A stretch of 64,000 bases of DNA. It comes from Xanthobacteraceae bacterium. Its GTDB lineage: Bacteria; Pseudomonadota; Alphaproteobacteria; Rhizobiales; Xanthobacteraceae. Position 1 is the first letter of the stretch; every line of letters begins with the position of its first letter. The stretch lies in contig JAIESR010000040.1 of the NCBI GenBank assembly GCA_019745775.1, positions 1 through 64,000 on the forward strand, read 5' to 3'. The notes beneath the pieces are model-generated. The model made no database searches. It saw nothing but the letters and a program-made list of their open reading frames with translations, and was not told the DNA's origin. Made by a program: the position numbers and the translations under genes. Positions 46,973 to 53,663 of this stretch are shown one piece after another.

Positions 46973-48271
46973 ATGGAACAAGACGCGCGCGCCATCGCGG
47001 GACAGCCGATCGATCCCCAGACGCCGCTCTACAAGGTTCCCTCCTTCCGGCTGCTCTTTATTACTCGCGTCGCGTCGACCACCGCCTTCCAGATGGTGAG
47101 CGTCATCGTCGGCTGGCATGTCTACGAGCTGACCAACAGCGCGCTCCAGCTCGGCCTGATCGGCCTCGCGCAGTTCCTTCCGCAATTCCTGCTGATGCTG
47201 CCGGCCGGCCAGGTCGCCGACCGTCTCAACCGCCGCACGGTGCTGTGGTGGTGCTATGGCCTCGCCTTCCTCACCATTGCGGGCCTGATGTGGGTCGCGT
47301 CGCAGGACCGTCCAACGCTCGCCTTCATCTATGCGCTGGTCGCGCTCAACATGGTGGCGCGCACCTTCGAGCAGCCGGTGATGCAGGCGCTGCTGCCGGT
47401 GATGGCGCCGCGCACGGTGCTCAACCGTGCGATAGCGGCGCATATCTCGGCACGGCAGGCCGCGGTGCTGATCGGGCCGATGCTGGGCGGCATCCTCTAT
47501 TACTTCGGGCCGGCGTTCGACTATGGCGTCTGCGCCGGCCTGACGCTCGCGGCCGCGGTCTGCGCCTTCCTCCTGCCCAATCCCGGCAAGCCGGAAAAAC
47601 GCATGGAGCTGAGCTGGGAGTCGGTCGCGGTCGGCTTCCGCTTTATCTGGAACACCAAGACCATTCTCGGCGCCATGCTGCTCGAGTTCATGGCCTCGTT
47701 GTTCGGCAGCGTACAGGCGCTGCTGCCGATTTACGCGCGCGACATCCTCGGTGTCGGTGCCTGGGGCGTGGGTCTCTTGCGCAGCGCGACCGCGCTCGGC
47801 GGTCTGCTCGCCGCCGCGGTGCTCACCCGCATGCCGATCAAGAGCGCGGGCGGCTTCTGGCTGTTCGCTTCGTTCGCGCTGCTCGCGGTCTCGACCATCG
47901 CGTTTGGATTCTCGACCAGCCTCGCGCTCTCGATCGTCGCGCTGATGGGCGTCGGCATCGGCGATCTCGTCACGACCGTGATCCGGCAGACACTGATCCA
48001 GATGCAGACGCCGGACGAGATGCGCGGCCGCGTGTTCTCGGTGAACTCTCTATTCTATGGCACCTCGGCGCAGATCGGGCAGTTCCGCGCCGGCATCACC
48101 GCGGAATGGTTCGGCGCGGTGACGGCGGTGGCGATCGGCGGTGCGGCGCTTGCCGGCGCGGTCGTGTTGTTTGCTTGGCTGTTCCCGGCGTTGCGCCGGG
48201 TCGACAACCCGGCGCTGGTGGGACAGGTCGATCCGATGGGGGATCAGCGGGTGGATGGAAAGCGTCGGTAG
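46973..48271 (+). CDS. MFS exporter (DHA3/EntS-like)
   Basis: A 432-residue inner-membrane protein with about 12 hydrophobic helices. The loop after helix 2 has GQVADRLNRRTVLWWCYG, the MFS motif A. QMQTPDEMRGRVFSVNSLFYG lies in the second half and is characteristic of the DHA3 drug/siderophore exporters. Substrate unknown. It diverges from the receptor gene across about 145 bases. Confidence 0.88.
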   Translation: MEQDARAIAGQPIDPQTPLYKVPSFRLLFITRVASTTAFQMVSVIVGWHVYELTNSALQLGLIGLAQFLPQFLLMLPAGQVADRLNRRTVLWWCYGLAFLTIAGLMWVASQDRPTLAFIYALVALNMVARTFEQPVMQALLPVMAPRTVLNRAIAAHISARQAAVLIGPMLGGILYYFGPAFDYGVCAGLTLAAAVCAFLLPNPGKPEKRMELSWESVAVGFRFIWNTKTILGAMLLEFMASLFGSVQALLPIYARDILGVGAWGVGLLRSATALGGLLAAAVLTRMPIKSAGGFWLFASFALLAVSTIAFGFSTSLALSIVALMGVGIGDLVTTVIRQTLIQMQTPDEMRGRVFSVNSLFYGTSAQIGQFRAGITAEWFGAVTAVAIGGAALAGAVVLFAWLFPALRRVDNPALVGQVDPMGDQRVDGKRR

Positions 48272-48294
48272 CAACCGATTTCGTCGACACAAAA

Positions 48295-48480
48295 GGGGGA
48301 TTATCGGACGAGAAAGGAGGGAAATATCTCAAACACTGTTCGATCAACAGCGGTCGTTTACGAGCACGTCTGGTCCGAACGACGCGCGAGTATCCGATGA
48401 TCAGTGCGCCTGCATGCGCACCGATATCAGTGACTGGCGCGGCGTCTGGTACGCCGCGCCGCAATCAAGGGTGAAAAGCG
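48295..48480 (+). pseudogene. decayed fragment of a TauD-type dioxygenase 3' end
   Basis: The DNA follows the end of the dioxygenase gene at about 43295-43490. Recognisable shared blocks are ggattatcggacga, ctgttcgatca, acgagcacgtctgg, tgcatgcgcaccgat and aatcaa-gg. Small deletions and substitutions destroy the frame. Same orientation as the intact gene 5 kb upstream. It is directly downstream of the MFS gene. Confidence 0.7.
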
Positions 48481-48504
48481 TGTACGGCGAGGTTTCAGTT
48501 CGGG

Positions 48505-48547
48505 GAGCCTGAGCTAGATACTACGTCGCGATCCGGCCGCGCGATCA
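48505..48547. repeat. imperfect direct repeat, copy 1 (partner 48638-48680)
   Basis: This 43-base segment matches 48638-48680 with six mismatches by eye. The second copy is the 3' coding end of the small membrane protein gene (minus strand), so this copy is a stranded duplicate of that gene end. The two copies bracket the second dioxygenase fragment, implying an ancestral tandem duplication. Confidence 0.7.
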
Positions 48548-48630
48548 CCGATATCGGCGATAAGGAACGGCGCATGATGCGCTGCGTCGCGATCAAGGGC
48601 GAGAAGCTGGTGCAACGGGATTTAGTTTGA
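48541..48630 (+). pseudogene. second decayed fragment of the TauD-type dioxygenase 3' end
   Basis: In one frame it reads ITDIGDKERRMMRCVAIKGEK, ending at a TGA after QRDLV, against the intact enzyme's RTDFSDKERRLMRRVAIKGEK. About 30 codons of the C-terminus survive, including the region of the 2-oxoglutarate-binding Arg. It lies between the two 43-base direct repeats. Confidence 0.75.
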
Positions 48631-49050
48631 GGAGGACGAGGCTGAGCTAGGCGCTGCGTCGCGGTCCGGCCGCGCGATCAGCCAGAGCAGCAATCCAACC
48701 GCCGCTCCGGCCGGTCCCGCAATAGGCAGCCAAGGAAGACCGACAAGCCACGAACTGGCCAGATACATCATGGCAAGCCCCGCAACGAAGCCTACCACGG
48801 GAGCCACCCAGAAGTGGATTAGCTTGTACGCGCGCAGCAACAGGTAGAGCGGCAAGCCGAACAGAAGGATTCCGAAGTAGCTTATCATCAGGCTATACAA
48901 GGCAATCGCGGCGATGAGGCTCGCCGGTGCTCCACCAAATGCCAAAGTTGCGCTCACGATGACGGGGACAGCCCAAGGTGAAATTCTAAAGGCCATCCAA
49001 ACCCGTACGTCATCCCACCATGCCGCCAACTCGTTAGAACAACGATTCAT
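48622..49050 (-). CDS. small integral membrane protein
   Basis: A 142-residue protein with about four hydrophobic segments (AVPVIVSATLAFGG; ASLIAAIALYSLMISYFGIL; FWVAPVVGFVAGLAMMYLA; GPAGAAVGLLLWLIA) and a Ser-rich tail. No family recognised. It lies at the end of a minus-strand run of toxin and immunity remnants, and small membrane proteins are frequent immunity proteins for membrane-targeting toxins, but nothing proves it here. The 3' end is duplicated at 48505. Confidence 0.6.
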   Translation of the reverse strand: MNRCSNELAAWWDDVRVWMAFRISPWAVPVIVSATLAFGGAPASLIAAIALYSLMISYFGILLFGLPLYLLLRAYKLIHFWVAPVVGFVAGLAMMYLASSWLVGLPWLPIAGPAGAAVGLLLWLIARPDRDAAPSSASSSSN

Positions 49051-49280
49051 CGGCGTTGACCTTTCCTCCGCAATCCACGGAGCAAGGTACGCCTCGCCTC
49101 ACTGCCCGCCAAGCGCCTCGGCGTTCTACGGCGCTGCCGCCTGATGAGTTGCTCGATAATTGCCCGGGATTGCGCGTTCCACACGTTGCTAATTCGGTCC
49201 GGCAGGCCAAACGCAGCGGCCCGCCCGTCTGGAGCCTGCCACTCGGAAGCGCGAACGAAAGTCGATTGGGCTGATCCGTT
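49051..49280. other. no gene recognised
   Basis: Spacer between the membrane protein start and the zincin remnant. From about 49245 rightward it begins to match 50930 onward (shared gaaagtcgattgggc-type sequence), marking the left edge of a duplicated block. Confidence 0.45.
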
Positions 49281-49480
49281 TTACGCTGCGCGCCGGGCGC
49301 GCGCTTCGCCTCCCACCGTCCTCTGCAGCCAAATGACGAACTCAGGATCGTCCCGGATGATCTGCGCGAGATAAGTGGCGAAGACCGAAATGATGTGCTC
49401 TTCGCCCTGCTTCCCCTAGACGGTCGCGACCGAGAAGATCGCCTGCAGAAGTTTCTCGGTGACCAGCGCGTCTATGGGTA
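49281..49480 (-). pseudogene. remnant of zincin-like toxin C-terminus (copy A)
   Basis: Minus-strand translation gives EKLLQAIFSVATV, an in-frame TAG, then GKQGEEHIISVFATYLAQII and RDDPEFVIWLQRTVGG. It aligns without gaps to the better preserved copy at 50991-51263. The HELLH metal site is changed to EKLLQ, so both the stop codon and the lost histidines show decay. Confidence 0.75.
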
Positions 49481-49822
49481 GCGCCAGTGGCTACAAAACG
49501 TCTTATCATCACCGACAAGGAGATCGCGAATGCCATTCGGTACCGGAAAACCGCAACCCCTTCCGGCCTTAAGCCACTGTAAATTTCCGGACTGATGGTG
49601 ATCACTCGTGTAGACTTGCGATCCGATTGCCTTCATCGCCAATTCGATTGCTTGCACGGCATCCACGCCCCCAACGTCCATCCGGCGTGTTCCGTCGGGC
49701 CAATCGATTTCAAGACGGCATGACCAGTCAATCTCTTCCGAAACCGGAGCAAAAATGCGGATCGGAATTTCGATATCGCCCTTTGGGTGGCGCAGGGTCA
49801 GAACACGTGTTGCGATAATCAT
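49472..49822 (-). CDS. DUF6968-like small protein, candidate immunity (copy A)
   Basis: A 116-residue soluble protein starting MIIATRVLTLRHPKGDIEIPI, with EIDWPDG, VDAVQAIELAMKAIG and GCGFPVPNGIRDLLVGDD. It is a clear paralogue of the gene at 50106. I believe these belong to DUF6968, a Hyphomicrobiales family, but that name needs a search. The stop of a toxin remnant ends nine bases upstream, the same spacing as in the second module. The C-terminus (SHWRYP) differs from copy B and may be altered by the junction with the zincin remnant. Confidence 0.6.
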   Translation of the reverse strand: MIIATRVLTLRHPKGDIEIPIRIFAPVSEEIDWSCRLEIDWPDGTRRMDVGGVDAVQAIELAMKAIGSQVYTSDHHQSGNLQWLKAGRGCGFPVPNGIRDLLVGDDKTFCSHWRYP

Positions 49823-49831
49823 GCCGATGCC

Positions 49832-50040
49832 TCAATAGCTAAGTGGCGGAATCGGGCGGCCCGCAAGACAATTGCCGTAACGCTGCATGGCCTGCGAACG
49901 ATAAACCTCCCGTCGCCATACGGGCCTGACTGACTTGCAGCGCAGCAAAGCCCGTGCTGATCCAGGTTGATCGAGGTATGTCACGCGCCGGTCCCTGCCC
50001 TTCACCACCTAGATAGCCTGGCTGAGTAGGTTGATCTGGT
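49832..50040 (-). pseudogene. toxin remnant with PPLSY terminus (copy A)
   Basis: Minus-strand reading gives YLDQPGSARALLRCKS, then YRSQAMQRYGNCLAGRPIPP and LSY before a TGA. This parallels CRSQAAERYAACLRGKPLPP-LNY of the module at 50450. A TAG lies in frame about 20 codons earlier and no N-terminal adaptor is present. It is therefore the surviving 3' part of a toxin gene, placed nine bases before its immunity candidate. Confidence 0.65.
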
Positions 50041-50105
50041 CAGTGGAAGGAGGCTCCTGCCGACTAGATTTGCTTCAAAAGTCGCCAACTCCCGCTACTA
50101 CCAGA

Positions 50106-50438
50106 TCACAGATACTTCTTGTCGTCGCCAACAAGCAAATCGCGAATGCCGTTCGGGACTGGAAAGCCATATCCTTGACCCAGCTCAAACCACTCCAGCT
50201 TTCCGGCTTCGTGGTAGTCGCTCGTGTAAATCTGCGCGCCAATTAGCTTCATCGCAAGTTCAAGAGCCTGAATTGCATCTATGCCGACAGCAATCCTGGT
50301 TAGCTTCTCATCGGGCCAATCGATATCAAACTGGCAGCCCCAATCTATCTCCAGCTTCTCCGGCGCGAAAATTCGAATGAGGATCTCAATATCCCCACGA
50401 GGATCTTTCAGTTTGAGAACACGTGTCGCAATAATCAT
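50106..50438 (-). CDS. DUF6968-like small protein, candidate immunity (copy B)
   Basis: A 110-residue protein. The ATG at 50438 is followed by IIATRVLKLKDPRGDIEIL, FDIDWPD, IDAIQALELAMKLIG and GYGFPVPNGIRDLLVGDDKKYL. It aligns end to end with copy A. It follows the amber-interrupted toxin gene by 11 bases. No signal peptide or membrane segment. As the only intact product of this module it may now protect against toxins of neighbouring cells. Family name (DUF6968) is from memory. Confidence 0.65.
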   Translation of the reverse strand: MIIATRVLKLKDPRGDIEILIRIFAPEKLEIDWGCQFDIDWPDEKLTRIAVGIDAIQALELAMKLIGAQIYTSDYHEAGKLEWFELGQGYGFPVPNGIRDLLVGDDKKYL

Positions 50439-50449
50439 GTTAAGTCCCC

Positions 50450-50866
50450 TCAATAGTTTAGAGGTGGCAGCGGCTTTCCTCGCAAGCAAGCGGCATACCT
50501 TTCCGCAGCCTGCGACCGACACACAATCTTCGAGCGTGAAGACCTAAGCGAATTGCAATGCAAGATATCGATTGCATATAGCGCCGTACAAAACGCCTCA
50601 GACATACCGCGACGACGCGCTGCAGCGAATGTCAACAGCGGCTTCTGTTCATACCTTTCGCTCCCCGGCCCGCTTGTCCACTACCCGCCATCCGGATTGC
50701 CAGATGGCACCCGCGGCTGGTTGGGATCGAACCTACGCCCGTTCGTACCACTACGCCTGCCAGCGAGCAATTCGGCCACGGACCAGTCGTCATAATTTGG
50801 GGTAACTGATTCTGCTCTAGATTGTGCGCGACTGAGCAAGGGGAACGTTGGAAGCCAATTTTTCAT
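50450..50866 (-). pseudogene. adaptor-type small toxin interrupted by one in-frame TAG (copy B)
   Basis: From ATG 50866 the frame reads MKNWLPTFPLLSRAQS, YDDWSVAELLAGRR, then FDPNQPRVPSGNPDGG. It then hits TAG at 50681-50683 exactly where the adaptor motif has Gln (DGGQW). The same frame continues WTSGPGSERYEQKPLLTF, SEAFCTALYAIDILHCN, CRSQAAERYAACLRGKPLPP and LNY. Without the stop it would be 138 residues. The C-terminus has four Cys. CAG to TAG is a single change. It could be a recent nonsense mutation or, less likely, a readthrough site. Followed by a candidate immunity gene. Confidence 0.7.
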
Positions 50867-50990
50867 CGGTGCAATCCTTTTCTAGGCAGTTTTGCGATTC
50901 GTGAGCGCGAGAAACGAAGAGGCGAAGAATGAAGCGCGGACGAAGGGTCGATTGGGCGGATTTATTCCGCGCCGCACGCCGGCGCGCGCT

Positions 50991-51263
50991 TCACCGCCCC
51001 ACCGTCCTCTGCAGCCAGATGACGAATTCTGGATTGTCGCGGATGATCTGCGCGAGATAGGTGGCGACGACCGACACGATGTGCTCTTCGCCCTGCTTCA
51101 CCTGCACCGTCGCCACTGCAAAGATCGCGTGCAGGAGCTCATGCAGGACGGTTTCGGCCGCCATCGAACCGGAGGTGTATTCCGGCTGAAGCTGGATTTG
51201 CTGCTCGGCGGGGACGAAGGTGCCGTAGTTCAAGGATGTTCTGTTCAACGCGCTCGACGGCAA
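50991..51263 (-). pseudogene. truncated zincin (HELLH) toxin domain (copy B)
   Basis: About 90 residues with ETVLHELLHAIFAVATVQVK, the HExxH zinc-protease signature, then EEHIVSVVATYLAQIIRDNP and FVIWLQRTVGR. The frame has only a TTG at 51263 as possible start and no ribosome site. Upstream sequence changes abruptly near 51236 to an unrelated plus-strand reading. I therefore see a 5'-truncated toxin domain rather than an intact gene. It may still be expressed as a short metallopeptidase-like protein. Confidence 0.65.
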
Positions 51264-51360
51264 CGCTCTCTACGAAATCGAGCGGGCGTCGCAGCAGCTA
51301 CGCGACGACAATGCGGAGCGCGCCTATTATGCGCGCCATAATCCCACAATTACCGAATGA
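51240..51360 (+). pseudogene. 3' fragment of an unidentified gene
   Basis: Plus-strand codons read DVLFNALDGNALYEIERASQ, QLRDDNAERAYYARHNPTIT and E, then TGA at 51358. Codon use looks genuine, but there is no start or upstream frame, because the sequence to the left is the antisense of the zincin domain. It marks a recombination junction near 51236. Family not recognised; no gene is visible from here to 51505. Confidence 0.45.
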
Positions 51361-51505
51361 TTTGGGCGTCTCAAGCAGCAAGGCTGCTTCCTAGGCTGGC
51401 CGCCAGCAGAGGTCGGCAGCAACCGCGGTGGCGCAACCGACCAAGAAAAAGCCCCGGCAATGCCGCGGCTTTCTCTCAGTCCCTCATTCAGCGCAGACGC
51501 TTCGC

Positions 51506-51763
51506 TCAACCGGCGAGCTTTAGCCGCTCGACCTTAGGCTCGAAGCGCGAGCGGAAGATCGCGGCGTCGAGCGGATCTGCGAAGCAGTAGCGGACAAAGG
51601 CCGCATATTCGTCTTCGACATACATGTCGAACTTGCCGACATAGTTCATCAGGAAATTCATGATCCCGCTGTCGTCCGCAAGCTGGCGGCGCGGGAGCAC
51701 TACTTGGTATGGGCATTCTTCATCAAGCTTGCGCAGCCAAGCGTTCCGTTGGTCTGGGTCCAT
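51506..51763 (-). CDS. small hypothetical protein under a LexA-type promoter
   Basis: An 85-residue acidic protein: MDPDQRNAWLRKLDEECPYQ..., then an Asp/Tyr-rich middle (KFDMYVEDEYAAFVRYCFAD) and a basic end. No membrane segment; two Cys. A GGGAGAAGG sequence lies just upstream of the ATG. Its promoter has a perfect -35 and a GAAC-N7-GAAC box between -35 and -10, so it is likely DNA-damage inducible. Function unknown. It stands between the toxin island and tRNA-Lys. Confidence 0.7.
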   Translation of the reverse strand: MDPDQRNAWLRKLDEECPYQVVLPRRQLADDSGIMNFLMNYVGKFDMYVEDEYAAFVRYCFADPLDAAIFRSRFEPKVERLKLAG

Positions 51764-51791
51764 ATACCTTCTCCCTTGACTCAGACGGCCT

Positions 51792-51820
51792 ATTGTTCCC
51801 TTTTTGTTCTAAATTGTCAA
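51792..51820 (-). promoter_or_regulatory. LexA-regulated promoter
   Basis: Read on the minus strand: TTGACA (51820-51815), 17 bases, AACAAT (51797-51792). Within and just past the spacer lies GAAC-(aaaaagg)-GAAC (51809-51795), the alphaproteobacterial SOS box written in reverse (GTTC-N7-GTTC on plus). A LexA dimer there would occlude RNA polymerase. The predicted transcript starts about 22 bases before the ATG at 51763. Confidence 0.7.
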
Positions 51821-51935
51821 TTGGATTGGTCGGCCATTCGACCCTCGCTCGCAAAAAACCGGAAAAATTGCAGGTCCGGAACCCCTATGTGTCCGGCCTG
51901 GACACGGCCTGGACACGCGCGGGACAGGTAAGGAC

Positions 51936-52011
<76 letters not shown>

Positions 52012-52417
52012 TAACCGGTCAGAGAAGGTCAGGCACTTCCACCAATCCGGAAACGCCGCGGCGGGCGCACCAGGACAACAATGCCGCCAATCAGGCGGCA
52101 ATCTGAGGGTGGATATAGCGGCCGGGAGGGGCAGCGGCAAGGATTAGTCGGCGGGCTTCCCCACCCCAAGGGGGGTGAACGTCGACGCTAAGCCGCGTCG
52201 CCGAGCGTCTCGACCCTCGATGCAACCGATCGCCGATCTGGCAGCGAAGGCACGCTCGCGGCCATGCAGGACCTCGCCTCCTCCACCGTCTCGGCCCCCA
52301 CGCACCATTTCTCCGTCCGCGTCTCTACGCCGGATTTCCTGGGCATGAACAAACCAGAAACAAAACCATATTCGGAACGTGGGAATGCCGCTGTCGTTAC
52401 CCCTCGACTCCAGTTAG
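52012..52417. other. no gene recognised
   Basis: Upstream region of tRNA-Lys and of the small genes at 52.4 kb. It contains a short GCCGCC-(aatca)-GGCGGC stem near 52082-52098 and no convincing reading frame. It should contain the tRNA promoter. Confidence 0.5.
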
Positions 52418-52516
52418 ATGTTGCTGTCTGTCTCCAATAGACTCGGTTGCCTGGGGTCTATCGCCATCTCGGCCGTCGGCACGGCGGTATTGCTGAAGGT
52501 GCTCGAGGTCATCTGA
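52418..52516 (+). CDS. possible 32-residue hydrophobic peptide
   Basis: ATG at 52418 to TGA at 52514-52516. The peptide is one membrane-type helix (CLGSIAISAVGTAVLLKVLEVI). Its stop overlaps the start of the next gene (TGATG). No good ribosome site precedes it. It may be a coupling leader or a small membrane peptide; it could also be chance. Confidence 0.3.
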   Translation: MLLSVSNRLGCLGSIAISAVGTAVLLKVLEVI

Positions 52517-52740
52517 TGAAGGGCAAGCGCGTCCAATTCGACGATGAGACATGGCAGGCGCTCGACCTTCTTGGTCGGGACCAGATGAGGGATTTCCAGG
52601 ATCTCGCCGATGAAGCCTTCCGCGATCTGTTGCGAAAGCACGGGCAGCCGACCGATCTGAAAGAGGCGCTTCGCCGCAGCGCTGGTATGTCAGCGACGGT
52701 CCATCAACTCAAGCCCGGGAAGCCAAGGAAGCAACGATAG
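52516..52740 (+). CDS. small ribbon-helix-helix-like protein
   Basis: A 74-residue basic protein beginning MKGKRVQFDDETWQALDLLG, the strand-helix start of RHH DNA-binding proteins, then a helix (DFQDLADEAFRDLLRKH) and a basic tail (LKPGKPRKQR). GAGG precedes the ATG. Such proteins are seen as lone regulators or antitoxins in Hyphomicrobiales. No toxin of a known type lies beside it apart from the tiny hydrophobic frame upstream. Confidence 0.65.
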   Translation: MKGKRVQFDDETWQALDLLGRDQMRDFQDLADEAFRDLLRKHGQPTDLKEALRRSAGMSATVHQLKPGKPRKQR

Positions 52741-52832
52741 TTCAGGCGCGCCCAAGACCTCAGTACTGGATGTAAGGCGGCGTGCTCGGACGTATCGTGA
52801 CGACGTCACAGCCTCCAAGGAAGTGACCCCAT

Positions 52833-52878
52833 CCGGAGGAGTCTGCCGCTGTCTAAAGCTGCGGCAGACTCCTTCCGG
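52833..52878. terminator. bidirectional terminator hairpin
   Basis: CCGGAGGAGTCTGCCGC pairs with GCGGCAGACTCCTTCCGG across a short loop, with one bulged base. It stands between the converging ends of the RHH-like gene (52740) and the small zinc-finger gene (52903). The long GC stem supports termination though U-tracts are weak. Confidence 0.65.
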
Positions 52879-52902
52879 TGTTGGACGGTAAGGGCTGTTG
52901 AA

Positions 52903-53073
52903 TCAGGCGCCGCGCGCCGGGCGCTCTTGCGATCCCGCCGGCGGTGGGGTGAAGTCGGCGACCGTTTCGCCCGCATCGGCGCAAAACTCGTTGCAATACA
53001 AGCGGCCGTCGCTGGCCTTCCATTGATTCCAGGGCGTCAGCGGATTTTTGCAGAAAGGACAGAAATCGCGCAT
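52903..53073 (-). CDS. 56-residue zinc-finger-like protein
   Basis: The minus-strand ATG at 53073 with AAGGAG eight bases upstream encodes MRDFCPFCKNPLTPWNQWKA, then SDGRLYCNEFCADAG and a Pro-rich tail ending ERPARGA. CxxC plus CxxxC (23 residues between) is a treble-clef-like zinc-binding pattern. It is missed by a simple length cut-off but has a strong ribosome site and typical codon use. Function unknown. Confidence 0.7.
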   Translation of the reverse strand: MRDFCPFCKNPLTPWNQWKASDGRLYCNEFCADAGETVADFTPPPAGSQERPARGA

Positions 53074-53195
53074 GTCTCAACTCCTTGCGGATCGGGAACG
53101 CGCAGCGCAGCATTCAGTTCCCGTAACCGAGGATTGGCAATGCGGAACTATCGCCTTGAACGAGTGATTGGTGGCTGTGGCCTGACCCCCGACAG

Positions 53196-53516
53196 ATGAG
53201 CTCGATGTCTCAACCGTTACTCGTATCAATTCCCCACCGTCTTGGTCGCGAGGAAGCCACGCGACGACTCAAACACGGGCTGCGCCACGCGCGCACCAGC
53301 TACGCTCAGTGGCTGACACTTGAGGACGAATCCTGGAACGGTGACACCGTGAAGTTCCGAGCGCGGGCGCTCGGTCAAGTCGCTGCCGGGAGAGTCGACG
53401 TTTTTGACGACCATGTGCAGTTGGAGGTGACCCTTCCTTGGCTATTGGCCAAATTCGCCGAAAAGCTTGTTCCCACTATCCGCAAGGAAGGAACGCTGAT
53501 GCTGGAGAAAAAGTGA
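53196..53516 (+). CDS. polyhydroxyalkanoic acid system family protein
   Basis: A 106-residue protein with the family pattern LLVSIPHRLGREEATRRLKHG, ESWNGDTVKFRARALGQ, GRVDVFDDHVQLEVTLPWLL and a late Lys-rich end. Family members are small proteins tied to PHA granule systems in proteobacteria. ATG 53196 or 53205 could be the start. No PHA synthase is nearby. A good terminator follows. Confidence 0.8.
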   Translation: MSSMSQPLLVSIPHRLGREEATRRLKHGLRHARTSYAQWLTLEDESWNGDTVKFRARALGQVAAGRVDVFDDHVQLEVTLPWLLAKFAEKLVPTIRKEGTLMLEKK

Positions 53517-53574
53517 CGGCCCACGATCGCCGGCCCTCTGTGTTGCGATACTTGCGGGCCCTCAGAAAGGGAAA

Positions 53575-53600
53575 GCCGCCGGGCGGTTAAACCCGGCGGC
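53575..53600 (+). terminator. terminator hairpin
   Basis: GCCGCCGGG-(cggttaaa)-CCCGGCGGC, perfect 9-base stem, 58 bases after the PHA-family gene stop and before the convergent Spy-like gene end. Confidence 0.65.
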
Positions 53601-53663
53601 TCCCATGCGTCGGCGGTCGTGTCGGGGGGCTGGGAGTACGACCGCCGCGCTAGTGAAATTTCG

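Noticed and set aside
46888-48474. 528-residue plus frame overlapping the MFS gene
   Set aside because: Arg-rich out-of-frame translation of the MFS exporter; the 432-residue frame carries the real motifs.
51890-51925. Short tandem ggcctggacac repeats beside tRNA-Lys
   Set aside because: Only two to three short copies; too small to call an attachment site or CRISPR-like array.
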